The notes under the pieces were generated by a model. The model was not told where the DNA came from. It did not search any database and worked only from the letters and a program-made list of their open reading frames with translations. Position numbers and translations under genes: made by a program. Of a stretch of DNA of 64,000 nucleotides, positions 1 through 11,247 are shown in pieces. Source of the stretch: Margaritispora aquatica (lineage: Eukaryota; Ascomycota; Leotiomycetes; Helotiales; Discinellaceae); NCBI GenBank assembly GCA_007644065.1, contig VJWN01000013.1, positions 62,001 to 126,000 of the forward strand, read 5' to 3'. The stretch's first letter is position 1. Every line of letters starts with the position of its first letter.

Positions 1-748
1 AGGTGATAGGAGTCGCTACGGAGTCATTCTTTAATGAAAGTTTTCATTCGTGTTCTCTAGTCTTTTGTAGATGACGTCCTAAAATTCTTGTAAGCTGAAA
101 TTTGTTCATGATTGGCTTTATCAATGTGCACTAACCATACAAGCTTCTATATTTTCACATCTTACTCTCTATCTCTTGTTTTTTTGTCTGTCGGCACTAT
201 AATTTGACGATATACAGAACTGTGCACGTTTTCGGCTGGCGACAGACACATCTACATTTAAATTAAACAAAATTCTTCCAACACATGCCCAATAATACTG
301 CGGAATTTGCAATATCTTTCAGTTCATACCTATCTCGAAGGCAAAGCTATGCTTTTTCTCTGCTTTCTACACCATAATTCCACTTTACAAGACTAACAAT
401 AGGTTTTGTCGAAGTCTGGTACTCGGTGCTGGCGAGTCAAATCACATAACTTAGCTCACAGCTAGAGTGACGACTACCTTAGGTAGGCTTTTAGGTAAGA
501 TTTTAAGTATAGACCACCAACCAGCATTTAAAAGCTTTTCTCTTTTCCTTTACATTTAAGTTATTTCAATGAAAATTTCGATCTACTTAATGTACTATTG
601 TGTTCTCCAGCCGTCTACGATCTTCTCAAATTGAAGTCTCGGTAAATATAAAGCAGACATTCAACATTTGCGAACCGATTCAAATATAGAGAGCACAAAG
701 AGCTTTCAAGAGAAATTTGGGAATCAATTAGAGAGGCTTAAGATTCTC
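1..748. other. Intergenic, AT-rich left edge
   Basis: No open frame with coding character was found on either strand. At about 475-497 there are repeated AGGTA words, including a near-palindrome CTACCTTAGGTAG. The same word recurs near 1830, 7513 and 18640, so it looks like a dispersed intergenic motif. Confidence 0.5.
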
Positions 749-1535
749 ATGGCCATTTCTAGCAACGGAATCGAAATCTTTAACCCCAAGATATTGTCCG
801 CCGATGTGGGCAACGGAGCCAACTTCCACCAATTCTGCGGGCTACCAGCAGAATGATGTCAACTTATCTGAGAGGCGGTTCTTCCTGAAGCTCGTGTCAT
901 TTAGCTGACAACGACTGTGGCAACTGATGGTACCATACGAAAGCTGTCCTAGTGCTGACCCACTGCGGAGCATGAACGTCTGGTCACGAAAAGTAGTCTT
1001 GAAAAACTACATCCTGGCATTTCATTTTTGACTAGCAGAAGAGATCTGCAATGGAACATCTTGTCGAATGATGGGCACAGCCCAGATGAAATTAATGGTT
1101 AAGACAACGCAAATAGCTGTGCAAGCGTATATCTCAATTCCAATGTTGACAGAGTCTATTTCAAGTGCTTTGAGATATAGATGCAAGTAGAAGATGACTT
1201 CTTATGGGAACTACTGAGCTTGTGAATTGTGCAGAATTTTACCTGTAGTTAAGTCTTCCAAATTTCACTGAGCTTTCATAAGCATTCACTTTGAAGGCTC
1301 TGTGTCTCAGTACATTCAAGAGCTTCGAGTTTGTAATTAGGGAGCTATTAAGAAATCACAGAACCGAATTCTGGAACAGATATTTTGGCGAAACCACTAT
1401 TGGAGGCCGTCCGGACTTGGATGAGACATCCTCCAAGACGCCTATTGATGGTACCTTTGCTTGAGTTATCGAGGAAGAGAAAATAGAGAAGCCAAATCTC
1501 TCATATAAGATTGTGAGTATAGGCCGTATAGATGT
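749..1535 (+). pseudogene. 2EXR-family relic, multiple stops and frameshifts
   Basis: This is a degraded copy of a 2EXR-domain gene, a fungal family of unknown function. From an ATG at 749 the frame reads into FHQFCGLPAE, then TGA (854-856), CQLI, TGA (869-871), EAVLPEARVI, TAG (902-904). That matches the 2EXR start 'F..LPAELR.LIW..A.P..RVIE', with stops where W and E/Q are expected. About 60 bases further, a different frame gives SRKVVLKNYILAF, the family's 'ESRKVVLK.Y' segment. Near 1130 the frame gives YLNSNVDRVYF, equivalent to 'FNP.IDTVYF'. The C-terminal part (about 1325-1535) is open apart from one TGA and ends EEEKIEKPNLSYKIVSIGRI, like the family's C-terminus. The total of about 262 codons equals the intact copy at 6414-7208. 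Stops at a Trp position and a Gln/Glu position are compatible with C-to-T/G-to-A damage, but this was not measured. Confidence 0.75.
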
Positions 1536-2716
1536 CTATACGATAACTCTTACTGAAGTACCATTATTCTGGAACTGGATTATTCATGAATCTGTGACAT
1601 GAATATGTAATCATCTGGATACGGTACATGCTCTTGATCTGTTGCCAGGAACTACATTCCATTTTATTTCAAAATATCTTTTGTATTCGACATATTTTGG
1701 AGGGGCGAGACAGTTTCGTAGCGTAACTGGTTTAGAGAATATCTGCATATTTGCTCTTGTTGTTAGAATGGAAAGGTCAATTTTTGGGACATCCAGTGAG
1801 GAATAGATAGGGTTGAACCACGTGAGTAAGCAGTAGGTGAAGTAGGTAGGATTGAAGAGTCTGAAGAGCCTTTACAGCAGCAGAGAGCTCTACATAAACA
1901 CCCAGGTCAGCGCTTACAGCAATTTATCTCATATAATAGAATAGGTAATATGGAGTACAGTAAAATCAAAGAGAGAATTGAAATAACCAAATATTATGCA
2001 TAATGGCACATGACATTCAACTGACATCTAGGGTTGAAAATGAAAGTCCCGCCACCCCAAAAGATTCACTCCAAGGTGACAAACCGCGACGATTAAGGAA
2101 ATTTTAATGCCAAGAACGTGAAACAAAGCTTTCCGATTAAGGAAATGCTCTCTTGTGGCATATATGTTCTGAACTCGTGACCTTTGTGCCGTCGTCGTCT
2201 CCCTCCCCATCACTTGACCCGCCTAACAAAACCCTCCACGCATGATCACCAACAATAAACCTCCTAGATACCTTAGCACCAAAAAGAGTTTGAGAAAAAA
2301 AAAAGTTCAAATCAGAATAGCAAAACTCCGGGGCGCACAACAAGTGCGCTGCCCCATAGAAAACCCCCCGGATGGGGGATTTTTGCGAAGATCCGTTATC
2401 GACTGTTCATTTGCTTGTTTACTGGCCTTGTCGTGAGTTGTTGATCCACCCCAAACCAACCTTGACCTGTGCCTCGACGCCTACCCATTGCGCCATGTGA
2501 GACAGCCGGTTGACTTGTGTTGAAATCAGATTTGTTTTGTGGATATATAAACCTCAGAAGTGGTGCACTAGATGGTGAATGTTTCTGCACGTATTTGCTT
2601 AATACAACTGTGCATCAAAGGCGAATTAACTGAGCAGTTAATGCTGGGAGCTAACAGGGCTGTATTATTCTATCAATTAAAATCTTGTAAAGTCTAAATC
2701 GGAACCAATCTCTCCT
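1536..2716. other. Intergenic
   Basis: No supportable gene was found. A short G/C inverted repeat (CCCCCCGGATGGGGG) lies near 2364. Short open frames on both strands lack family motifs and splice continuity. The right end is the 3' flank of the minus-strand transporter. Confidence 0.5.
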
Positions 2717-4678
2717 CTAAATCTTCTTCTCATCTGCCACAGCAACCTCCTCAATATCCTCGCTATCCCGTCCATGCAATCCATGCAACACTTCCTTCTG
2801 TCCCATACTCTCAAACGGCAAACTTCTTGCCTCCGCAACATTATCAGGTGGGCTAATTTTGCACAAAATCGTATATACAGCCATTCCCGTAAACGTGCTA
2901 GTCAGATAGCCCACATTGTAGAGTTTCATTGCTGGTCCCATGGGTGCAGCGAGACTCTTAACACCAAGGGTGCCGAGGAATCCAGGGAAGGGGAGGAAGA
3001 TACCGCAGATATACGCGCAGTAGGCTCTCCAGTGCCAGCCGTGAAAGTACCAGTAACGTCCGTTAGGATCAGAGGTGTACAGATCCTCGATGAAATAGTT
3101 GCCTTTGCGGATGAAGAAATAATCGCCCAGCATGATACCGACGAGACATCCCATGAAAATTCCCATTCCAGTGATACAGCTCAAAAAGACCGCGCCAGAA
3201 ACAAGCACTTTCCATGGAACCATGCACCACCCTCCAATAACGCAGCAAATGATCTGACCACGCACAATATTGATGTATCGAGGTGCGAGAGCCGAGGAGT
3301 CAACACCGAAGGGAATCAAGTTGGCGATGAAGTTGGTGCCGATTTGACCGATCATGAAGATAAAGGCAACGAGGAAGACGGCGAATTTCGTCTTTGGAGA
3401 GTTGTTCTCTGCGAGGATAGCGTCGAGGATTCCAGCAGGATTCCAAATAGCTTCACCCCAAATGCGACCAGTGCATGAGGCGGCAAGAATACCCATTGTG
3501 GCAGTGAAACTGGCGGACCATGGAGCAGCGAGGAGTTGACCTACGATTTGATCGCGAGGACGGCGGGAGTAGCGGGTGATATCGGCTGGGGCTGTTAGTA
3601 TTATTTAGGGATTTGGGAGAAGTCAACTTACGTTCAGATGCAATCAGTGGTCCAAATTCACCATTAATGGCATTGTTGATAGCTGCTACTATTCCCCATG
3701 CAAGAACGGCTTGCTTGCTGGTGTGTGTTGACTCGAGAGCCTTGAAAGAGCCTGGTCCACCGGAGCGAGCGAGCGACCAGATGAAGAGTCCCAAGCAGGC
3801 AAAGGGGATTGTAAAGGCCTTAAGGGTCAAAAGCCATTTAAGCTGATCTGGACGAAAAAAGGCGGATCCAAATTGGATACACCAGTAAAGGAAATAGGAG
3901 ACCATCTACAGGTATATATTAGAACTCGGATCTGAAAGAAAAGTGGGGTTAACGCACGAATCTGGTGGTTGTTCCCGAGGACTCAGGAAGTCCGTTGTGC
4001 ATGTTTGTCCAGCTGTGTCCAAAGACGCATTGGAAAACAATGTCCAAGAACAAGGCGCCAAAATAGGTTTGGATTCCAAACCACACCATATCTAGCACGC
4101 AACGAATTCCAACTGGAATGAGACCTCCCCATGGACCGAAAGTTGCTCTGATCCAGACTGGGAACTAGGTGCTGTCAGCCTCTATTAATGAAACTTCTGT
4201 ATTTGTGAACATACACCAATGTGGTAGATACTGCCGCCACGTCCGTTCCAAACAGTCAAGATAGAACCGATGAGATGTCCAATGATGATGGCAATCATAG
4301 CATGGTACCAAACCAAACCGCCAGCAACCATAGACGAACCAACACTCCAAGTTGAAGCACCTAAACAGTCAGCGCTGCTTCTGAACCAAGCATGATGAGA
4401 ACGTACCCCAACTTTCACCAATCCAGTAAGAGAAGAAAGTCCATGTCGTCCAATTCCTTCGTTCTGGCCTGTTACACGAGTCAGTACCTCTCACAGTGCC
4501 GACCTTGACTTTGAACTTACAAAACCGGATCGAGATCTTGATTAGACCACTGATGGGATCCAAAACGATTAACGAGATCCTCATCAGTGCCCTTCATGCG
4601 AAGAGCTTCTTTCATAGCTGCCGGGACACCTTTGATGGTGGCCGGAAGACCAGTGACATGTTGGCGAGCTCGTAGCAT
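2717..4678 (-). CDS. NCS1 (Fur-type) nucleobase/allantoin permease
   Basis: Predicted plasma-membrane cation symporter of the NCS1 family, Fur branch (fungal relatives carry uracil, allantoin, uridine or thiamine-type substrates). Six exons join in frame: 4678-4521, 4468-4407, 4360-4215, 4164-3958, 3905-3632 and 3585-2717, giving 571 aa, a normal length. Family motifs read across junctions: NQDLDPVLPERRNWTTW (exons 1-2), ESWGASTW (2-3), YHIGFPVWIRATFG (3-4) and EPDITRYSRRPRDQ (5-6). About twelve hydrophobic segments follow. The last ~60 residues are a hydrophilic cytosolic tail rich in Glu/Asp. In intron 3 the donor GTATGT at 4214 was preferred over the overlapping GTGTAT because it restores the YHIGFPV motif. 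The start is uncertain: the frame is open upstream to another ATG at 4843, but that extension looks non-coding. Substrate cannot be assigned. It is the only clearly intact metabolic gene in the eroded left segment. Confidence 0.9.
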
Positions 4679-6413
4679 GATTGCGAAGTTCTTCTCCAAG
4701 GTATGGAAGCAGATGCAGTTCTGAACATGCGAGCACTCCCACTCTATATACTTATTCTTCACGGTCCCAGCAATCTGGGACGCATCATGTCCTAGGATGG
4801 ATACAGTACCGTGCTGTAGCTTCTTATCATCCCGGCCATGCACGCCCTGTCGTCGGGATTAGAGTGTAGCCTCCGCAACACATGCAATGCCCTGTATTGC
4901 CCCTCCAGCTTGGATGAATGACCCAATAGGGATCGTACCCCGTGGGGACTCACAGGGACAGACTCGTGCTGTCGTCCAGAATTTTGACGTTTTGAGGTCT
5001 GGCCGTGATAGCGTCAAGCATTTCGGCTCTTAGCTCCCGACATAGTGGAGCGTGCTTGCCTACTTGGAGGTTCAAGTGGAGCTTGGAATCTTGTAATGCT
5101 TATCGAGAGGCTGGGCTGGGTCGTAAATAGATACCGTCGATATCGTGGTGAGATTGTCGGGATAAGATGCTGTGCTTTTCGGTTGTCCGATGAGTGGGGT
5201 GAGGGTGTTGGCCAATAAGCGAGAAGGATATGTGAACAATCGCGAGGAGGGTTAGAAACGCGTGTCCCAACAACGATCTGTAGCGTTGATCAATCTCGAA
5301 TTCAATTGTAACGAATAGTGTCAGAGGTTTGAAATTGGCAAGAAGTATGGGCGTAGGTAGTGGTTGGGTGGTACTCTGAACACTAGAAGACATTCCACTC
5401 AGACCATCCTCTTTGCGATCTTACACAACAGCTTTAGATGCCCGTTACCTCTCATCGAGCAACTAGCTCATCATCGTCTAGAGTTTTCACTAGTGGAGTC
5501 AATCGCTCTCCTGCTTCTATCCTACCATCGCCAAGACAATTGCAGGGTGAACCTCCGTAACCCCGCCATGCAAGCATCAGTCCCTCGTGGCACAACTTGG
5601 CCGAAGACCCTCTTCATAATTGCAATTTCGAATCTCTTTGACTGGCTTGACGGAGATCGATGTGAAGTATACGAAAATGATGCAGGAGATGGATTCTGTG
5701 GTTTACCTACTAGGTAAGCTTCTCCAAACCTAATGGAACTGATTGGTGTCACACGTGATCACTGATCAATTTTCAGGTTGAAGTAACATATGTCCTGGAA
5801 AGAGATATATTATAATGACTCCATGCTCTCTAGTCGAAATATCTTCACCATGATTTCTTATTTAGAACTCTCAAACAATGAATATTTGGTGGTGAATCAT
5901 TCCCATAAGTTCGCCTCTTGCCTATTCCAGTCGGATTAACCTCGGTAGCTTCGTTAGCCTCACCTTATTCCAACCTCATCTGACTCCATCAACCTACTCC
6001 GATACGTTTGCGGACATACTGTGCCTCATCTGAATTATCATCTCGCAGAAGAATAATTCACATGCTTGATTCTGTGATCGCAATTCTTCGACTTAGACCA
6101 TCTATCACTTCATCGCTATCGCCAAAAAGTGATGATCCGTAAGGCTGAATTCACTAGGTGTAAACGGAAGTACTTCACATGAAGTTAGAGGCTGCTGCAT
6201 TTTTTGTGCTTCGTCGTCAAGGATCCATTGATATACCAAACGTCTAATCATCTGGTAGGTCAAAGGATTTTTCTAATTTTTTGTTTCAAGCATGACATCC
6301 AGCTCTCGAGCTAAGTGGTAGCAGCTGGAAACAACTGCGTCATAGGCACCAACATTTGCTCCCCTCAAAACAGCTGGTATCTACACAATTTCCCCACATC
6401 GTGCATCCACAAA
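4679..6413. other. Intergenic between transporter and 2EXR gene
   Basis: This should contain the transporter promoter. Open frames at 5100-5393 (minus) and 5364-5717 (plus) overlap on opposite strands and show no recognisable motif, hydrophobic pattern or splice partner. Neither is called as a gene. Confidence 0.45.
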
Positions 6414-7208
6414 ATGGCAGAAATACCTGCGCTAGAACCAGAGCTGGTTGAGAGGACATTTTCTCAATTCTCTCAACTAGCAGCCGAACTGCGTCTCAAG
6501 ATATGGTTTCATGCTCTGCCCGGTCAACGAATCATCGAGATCGAATGGTGCGACAAAATCAAGAGTTGGTTATGCCCGAAAGAAAGCAGTCAGAAGCTTC
6601 CGGGCGTAGCACTTGCCACGCGCGAAAGTCAAGAGGTGTTCTTGAAGCACTACAGGCCATTCCTAATGCAGGGTCCATCCTCCCGGGGTCAAGGCACCTG
6701 CACGCACCACGAGGAATCTGGTCCAAGAACCTACTTTGATCCAATAATTGACATCGTCTACATCGGTGCCAATTCAGAGAATGAATATTGTTTCTGTCCT
6801 CAAGCACTCGAAGCCTTGCAGGACACTGCCAGCCTTGCCAAAATAGAGGCCTTGGCTTGTGAATTGAAGGAATGGATCGATGGCACCGAGGAATACGACT
6901 CTAAACCTTATACTGCCTACAAATTTCCACATAGATTCATTCTTGTATGGGGAGATGTTGATTATGAGATGTTCGAGAAGTCAGGAAGTAGAAAGGGAGG
7001 AGGAGGCAGACCAGCGGGCGAGATCGAATTTTTCGAGTTGTCTCCAGAGGAAGAGGGATCTTCAAGGGTTGAGGGACTTAAGGAACTTTATGAGAAAGAG
7101 GCATCGAAGTCGACATTGAAAGTTCCATTGTTGAGCTTGGTAAGGGTGTCTAGGGGAGGCACCTTGATGGAAAACTCGCTAGGCCTAGCGGTTCCGTTGC
7201 CCACTTGA
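6414..7208 (+). CDS. 2EXR-domain protein (intact copy)
   Basis: Single-exon 264-aa protein of the fungal 2EXR family; biochemical role unknown. The domain starts near residue 15: FSQFSQLAAELRLKIW, followed by ALPGQRIIEIEW, then VALATRESQEVFLKHYRPF at about residues 65-85 and a TYFDPIIDIVYIG segment near 120. These are the usual landmarks: an 'F..LP.ELRLKIW' start, the 'R.IEI.W' strand, the 'ESR.V.L..Y' helix and 'FNP..D.VY'. The C-terminal half is charged and variable (Gly- and Glu-rich runs). The ATG at 6414 was chosen because it sits just before the domain. The frame is open upstream to 6315, where the extension adds no family sequence. It is the only complete member in a stretch with relics of up to five others, so its own function and expression are open to question. 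Confidence 0.85.
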   Translation: MAEIPALEPELVERTFSQFSQLAAELRLKIWFHALPGQRIIEIEWCDKIKSWLCPKESSQKLPGVALATRESQEVFLKHYRPFLMQGPSSRGQGTCTHHEESGPRTYFDPIIDIVYIGANSENEYCFCPQALEALQDTASLAKIEALACELKEWIDGTEEYDSKPYTAYKFPHRFILVWGDVDYEMFEKSGSRKGGGGRPAGEIEFFELSPEEEGSSRVEGLKELYEKEASKSTLKVPLLSLVRVSRGGTLMENSLGLAVPLPT

Positions 7209-8000
7209 GAAGATTTGAAGAGGTGTCGGTTGCTTGCCATCGCTGATTTAGCTAACGAATAAAGGATGAATTTCTCCCTGGAATGTAATATATCAACCAC
7301 TTTAGAGATTTTTGCATGCTGAGCACGAGCAGGGTAATCCTTTAACGCTTGTTATCTTCTCTCAGTGGTGGTGTTTCTGCTCATATCATTGAAGCTTAGA
7401 ATATCGTGCATTTGCCAATATTTTGGATTTTGCTGTTCTCTTTCAGAACTGCCTCTTGGGCTTCATCTGCATCTGCGCTATGGCTGTCTAGACTCACTTC
7501 ACCAACTCTTGTAGGTAGGTAAGTCTCTGTTGGAATCATGTGCTGGTAGCTTGATTGTTGATAACACATGGCCAGCTCCCGCCTAAGAGTTGCCCAGGTA
7601 AGGAATCTTAGGTCCTAGTCTATGCAGACCATCAAAGGAAGATTTCTAAATCATACTAAGAACCTCTTGGTAGGTAGGAGATGTTCCAGCACGATTTCTA
7701 AGGTATTATAACTTTATTCATCTCTTTGATCTCGCCAACCAATATTATACTGAAGTTAGATGAACAATTCGAGCATAAACAGTTTTCATGTTTTATCTAC
7801 GAGGAATTGTGAGTTTGGAGACTTCTGAGTACCAGCCGCTGTTGAGTATGAAGCCCAAAGTCAAGAAGTTATGAGCAATAGAAATTCAAGTTCAAAAGAA
7901 CCAAGACACTCCATCCATGGTGCTTGTACTACGAGTTTTTATTGTCCGCATTCAATGCATCAATCCACTAAAGAATCATCAGCAGTCTGCTGAAAAACAT
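7209..8000. other. Intergenic with AGGTAGGT words
   Basis: No gene was seen. Short repeats of (T)AGGTAGGTA occur at about 7513-7523 and 7672-7680, plus AGGTAAG/TTAGGTCC words near 7597-7615. These resemble the dispersed motif noted at the left edge. Confidence 0.4.
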
Positions 8001-8641
8001 TCATATTAATCTCACCTCAAGTGCAGTCTCGGGCTCCAATCTCCTCCAATACGCCGTGTTCAAAAACAGATTCCTCACTCTCCCCGTCCGATCAACCAAT
8101 AAAGTCGCGGGAACCGCAATCTCAAAATCATCATTCCCATACTTCTTCTTCCAATCGATGCCAATCTTCTTAAAGGGCGCCCTCAATTCATCCGTTTCTT
8201 TGAACACCAATCCCAATTGTCTCGCATATTGATTATTCACATCCGATAAAACTGGAAACATCAGTTTCGAGGTTTTGACGTCTCGATGGACGTATCTGGC
8301 AGCTCGGCTGAGATCGCGAGGAATGAGACGCCCTTTGAGGTGATGGTATCGAGGTATTGCTGAAATGCTTGAAGAGTGAAGTTGCAGAATGAACACCAGG
8401 AACCGCGGTAGCACATTATCAGTAGGGGAGTGGAAGAGAGCAGAGTCGTGCTACTGATTTGCTTGCCGGTTGCATCGGGGAGGGTGAAAGGTGGTAGGAA
8501 GTCGCCGACTTGAATTGTATCAGATAAATTGAATTTTGCCTTGTTCTAAATTGCCGCCTTGCGGATTGGTGCTGTTACATCCGCAGGCCCATTGGTGTGG
8601 AGGTCATTGTAGGTTTCGGTGAGAGAGGCTTGGAGGGCCAT
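8001..8641 (-). pseudogene. Peroxiredoxin-like (AhpC/TSA) pseudogene
   Basis: A remnant of a roughly 213-residue peroxiredoxin-like thioredoxin-fold protein, close to full family length. From the ATG at 8639-8641 the minus frame reads MALQASLTETYNDL..., with an in-frame TAG at codon 32 (8546-8548). It continues VGDFLPPFTLPDATGK and CYRGSWCSFCNFTLQ, the active-site 'YRG.WC.FCN' block, then FLAISAELPDTS. Between about 8286 and 8262 the frame shifts, after which FPVLSDVNNQYARQLGLVF and VPATLLVDRTGRV follow to the natural end at 8001. Both lesions lie within otherwise well-preserved sequence, suggesting recent loss. No GT...AG pair that removes both was seen. If the lesions were sequencing errors, this would be an active thiol peroxidase-like gene. 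Confidence 0.85.
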
Positions 8642-9677
8642 TGCTGGATTCAGTTGACAAGCGTAGGGAGTACCAAGATCAACTGATAACTGGGTGACTG
8701 GAAATATAAACAATTGGGATTATGCGGTAGAAACAACAAGTGGTAAGGATTAATCGTGAAAGAGGCTTTGATTGAAAGATTTAGGAATGGATAACAGGAC
8801 TTTATACTCATCCTTCCCTCGTAGCTCAAGCCCATGCCAATTCAAGAAAGCACCCCAAAAACTCACGCCTTCCATTTTACCGTACAAATCACAAATGATT
8901 ATTATTCACTGATCGCAAACTGCGTCCGGATATGATCAATTTCCCAATGTCTATCATTGCTCTTAGCTCCGGGAGATCGACCAGCCATTGTTTCCGGACA
9001 CACCTCCTCTTCCACGCCTTTTTATCACGATAAGACATGGGCGTATATTTCGAAGCTGACATATCCAGAACGTGACCGATATTGTTCATGATCGTTGCAT
9101 TAACCAGTTATAAGTGGTTGTTAACATTGCACAGCATATGCAGGTGCCCGTGTTCCACCAACCATGCGCTCGCTTAGGAATTGTAAGCTGCATTAGCAGT
9201 GGCGCCAAGAGTGTGACTATCTTTGTGGGGGGTATCACGAATCTTTGGTCTGGATTGTGTGTCCCAGCTACTCTTTCTTTTCAAGCATAGTGAGAAGTGT
9301 CGCCTTTGAATAGGCTATTTAATCTATTGTGGCTTGGCGGGTAAGTTTTTTTTCCCGAAGCTTTAGTATTCTCAGCACTCATAATTCGAAAGACATTGCA
9401 GCTTTTTTCTTTTCTAATTTCAAGATAAACCAGCACTTAGTCTCGGCCCTTAAGGCAAGATTGGGAAATTTTCGTGACAACTTATCAAGCTCCACATGCC
9501 TCAAAGTTCACCTATCCCCCTGCTCGCTTACAGTATGTCAATCTTGAACAGTATCCAATACGGGGAAGATATCTTATTGTTTGGTGACTATCCTAGGCCA
9601 CAAGAAATTTATCCAGCGCAAACTACCATTGCTACTCCTTTGAGCATTATCTCCAAAACCATTATTGACCCCTAAAA
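8642..9677. other. Intergenic
   Basis: No supportable coding region was found. Several short open frames on both strands have no motifs. Confidence 0.4.
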
Positions 9678-10574
9678 TCAGGCAAAGCGATCCCGGACAA
9701 CATCCACAACTTCAATTTCGTGAGAAATCTGACAAGAATCCTTCCAAACTACCATAGGAGCCCACTGTTGATTGAGCATGTCCTTGAATGATTGTGATGA
9801 GCTTGTGCCATCTTCCATGTCAACCCTATGGGGTTTGAACGTTACAGGGGCTAAAGGTGTCCGAAACCACGAATCCTGATCCTGACCCATACGATCCTCT
9901 CTGAACACGAATTGTAAACACTTTAGATGTTTGAACCAGTTGATCGGATTTTGGAGGTCTGGCGTAAGACTTGATGTTTGCTCTCTGGCGTTTTCAAACA
10001 GCCAATTGTTCTTCAATATGGCGAGATATTTGACCTCCTTGAGCGCAGGATGGCTAAGGAGCTTCGCCATGGCATCCTCGACTTAGACATCACACGCTCT
10101 CAGGAGATATTCTCCATATTCACTAAGGTATAGGGTGTCTAATTTGTTGTTGAAGTAGACCACACGGGAGTGGGTGGTTGCAGGGTTGCCATGGTCATCA
10201 CGGGCCCCGTTGCACTTGGGAGGACAGAACTGACTTCCCATCAACTTTTTGTTTGACTTCAAGTAGCTCTTTCTTGAGTTCTTACAGGCGAGCAGCAGAC
10301 CACTAGGGCCTGCTCTGCTTTGACTCTCATTCGCGACAAGCCAATCCTGATGGTCAGTACAGTATAGTACCTCGATGGTTTGTGCTGGCAGAGTAAGCAC
10401 GGCGAGGTCCCATATAAAACTTTGTAACTCGTTGGGAAGCTTTGAGAGCAGAGTAAACGCGGCGAGTGAGTCTGTGGCAGATGTTGGAACATCAGCGGGC
10501 TGCATTATTGATTGTAAAGCTGCCTGAGAAATTGTAGGCCAGTGGATGAATTTGTGAAGTTGAAGCTTATGCAC
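9678..10574 (-). pseudogene. 2EXR-family gene with one premature stop
   Basis: The minus strand encodes a 298-codon 2EXR-type frame interrupted only by TAA at 10083-10085 (codon 164). Before the stop come FTLLSKLPNELQSFIWDLAV, QTIEVLYCTDHQDWL, LLLACKNSRKSYLK and VVYFNNKLDTLYLSEYGEYL: the family start, its second strand, the 'C..SR..YLK' helix and the 'FN..LDTLY' segment. The identical frame then continues VEDAMAKLLSHPALKEVKYL to a natural stop at 9678, giving the usual total length for the family. No intron with acceptable sites spans the stop, so this is most simply a recent nonsense allele. The 163-residue N-terminal product could still be made. Confidence 0.82.
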
Positions 10575-11247
10575 TAAAAGAGGCGTACAATCACAAGTTT
10601 TAAGCTTTTATGTGGGGTCTGATGCCGCGATTTGAAGCCCTGGCAGTGTGCGGAAAGTTAGCAGAGTTGAATACCTGCATTTCAATAATCCAAGCATGTA
10701 TGAGTCGGGGCTCCTTGTGATATAATCCTGGAGACATTTTGCTGTTATAAATAACTCACTTTATGATACGGACTGCAAAGTGATTCGCGACTGTTTCTGA
10801 AAGAGAATGTTTGTGTTTCTTGAAAAGGGGTTGTCCGTTGTTCGTATTGCTGAGTTAGAGAATAAGAGTTGTAGATCTATGGTCGATGGCTGCAAGAAGA
10901 TCGACCTGCGATGCGGCTTGTACAAGATTTGGATGTTAATAAAGGCGGAAAATGGCTGAGCTTCATGTGATTTATAGATAGAGATTTCGGTGGTGTTGCT
11001 CCAAATTCACTCTCTTGATGGACCCACAATTCACTCGCTTAAATGAAGGCTAGGAAGATGTCAAGTTCGAAGTTGAAATCATTGATATATCTAACACCTT
11101 AAAACAAAACGAAACTCAGGGCCCTTCACCTTTGTATTCACCTCTAGAATCTCTCAATACTTGTGACTAGTTTCTTACCCATTCTCTGTCTCCTACACCC
11201 GAAAGAAACCGATACCAACCATTTCGTGTGGCATTCCTGCTTTATGA
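10575..11247. other. Intergenic
   Basis: AT-rich, with no coding signal recognised. It lies between the 3' end of the FAD-oxidoreductase pseudogene and the 5' end of the nonsense-bearing 2EXR gene, both on the minus strand. Confidence 0.4.

Noticed and set aside
2774..3478. 234-codon plus-strand open frame
   Set aside because: It is the exact antisense of the last transporter exon; no motif of its own.
4679..4843. Upstream start for the NCS1 permease
   Set aside because: The 55-residue extension has no transporter character and looks like untranslated leader.
5100..5752. Overlapping open frames on both strands
   Set aside because: No homology signal, and the two strands compete; kept as intergenic.
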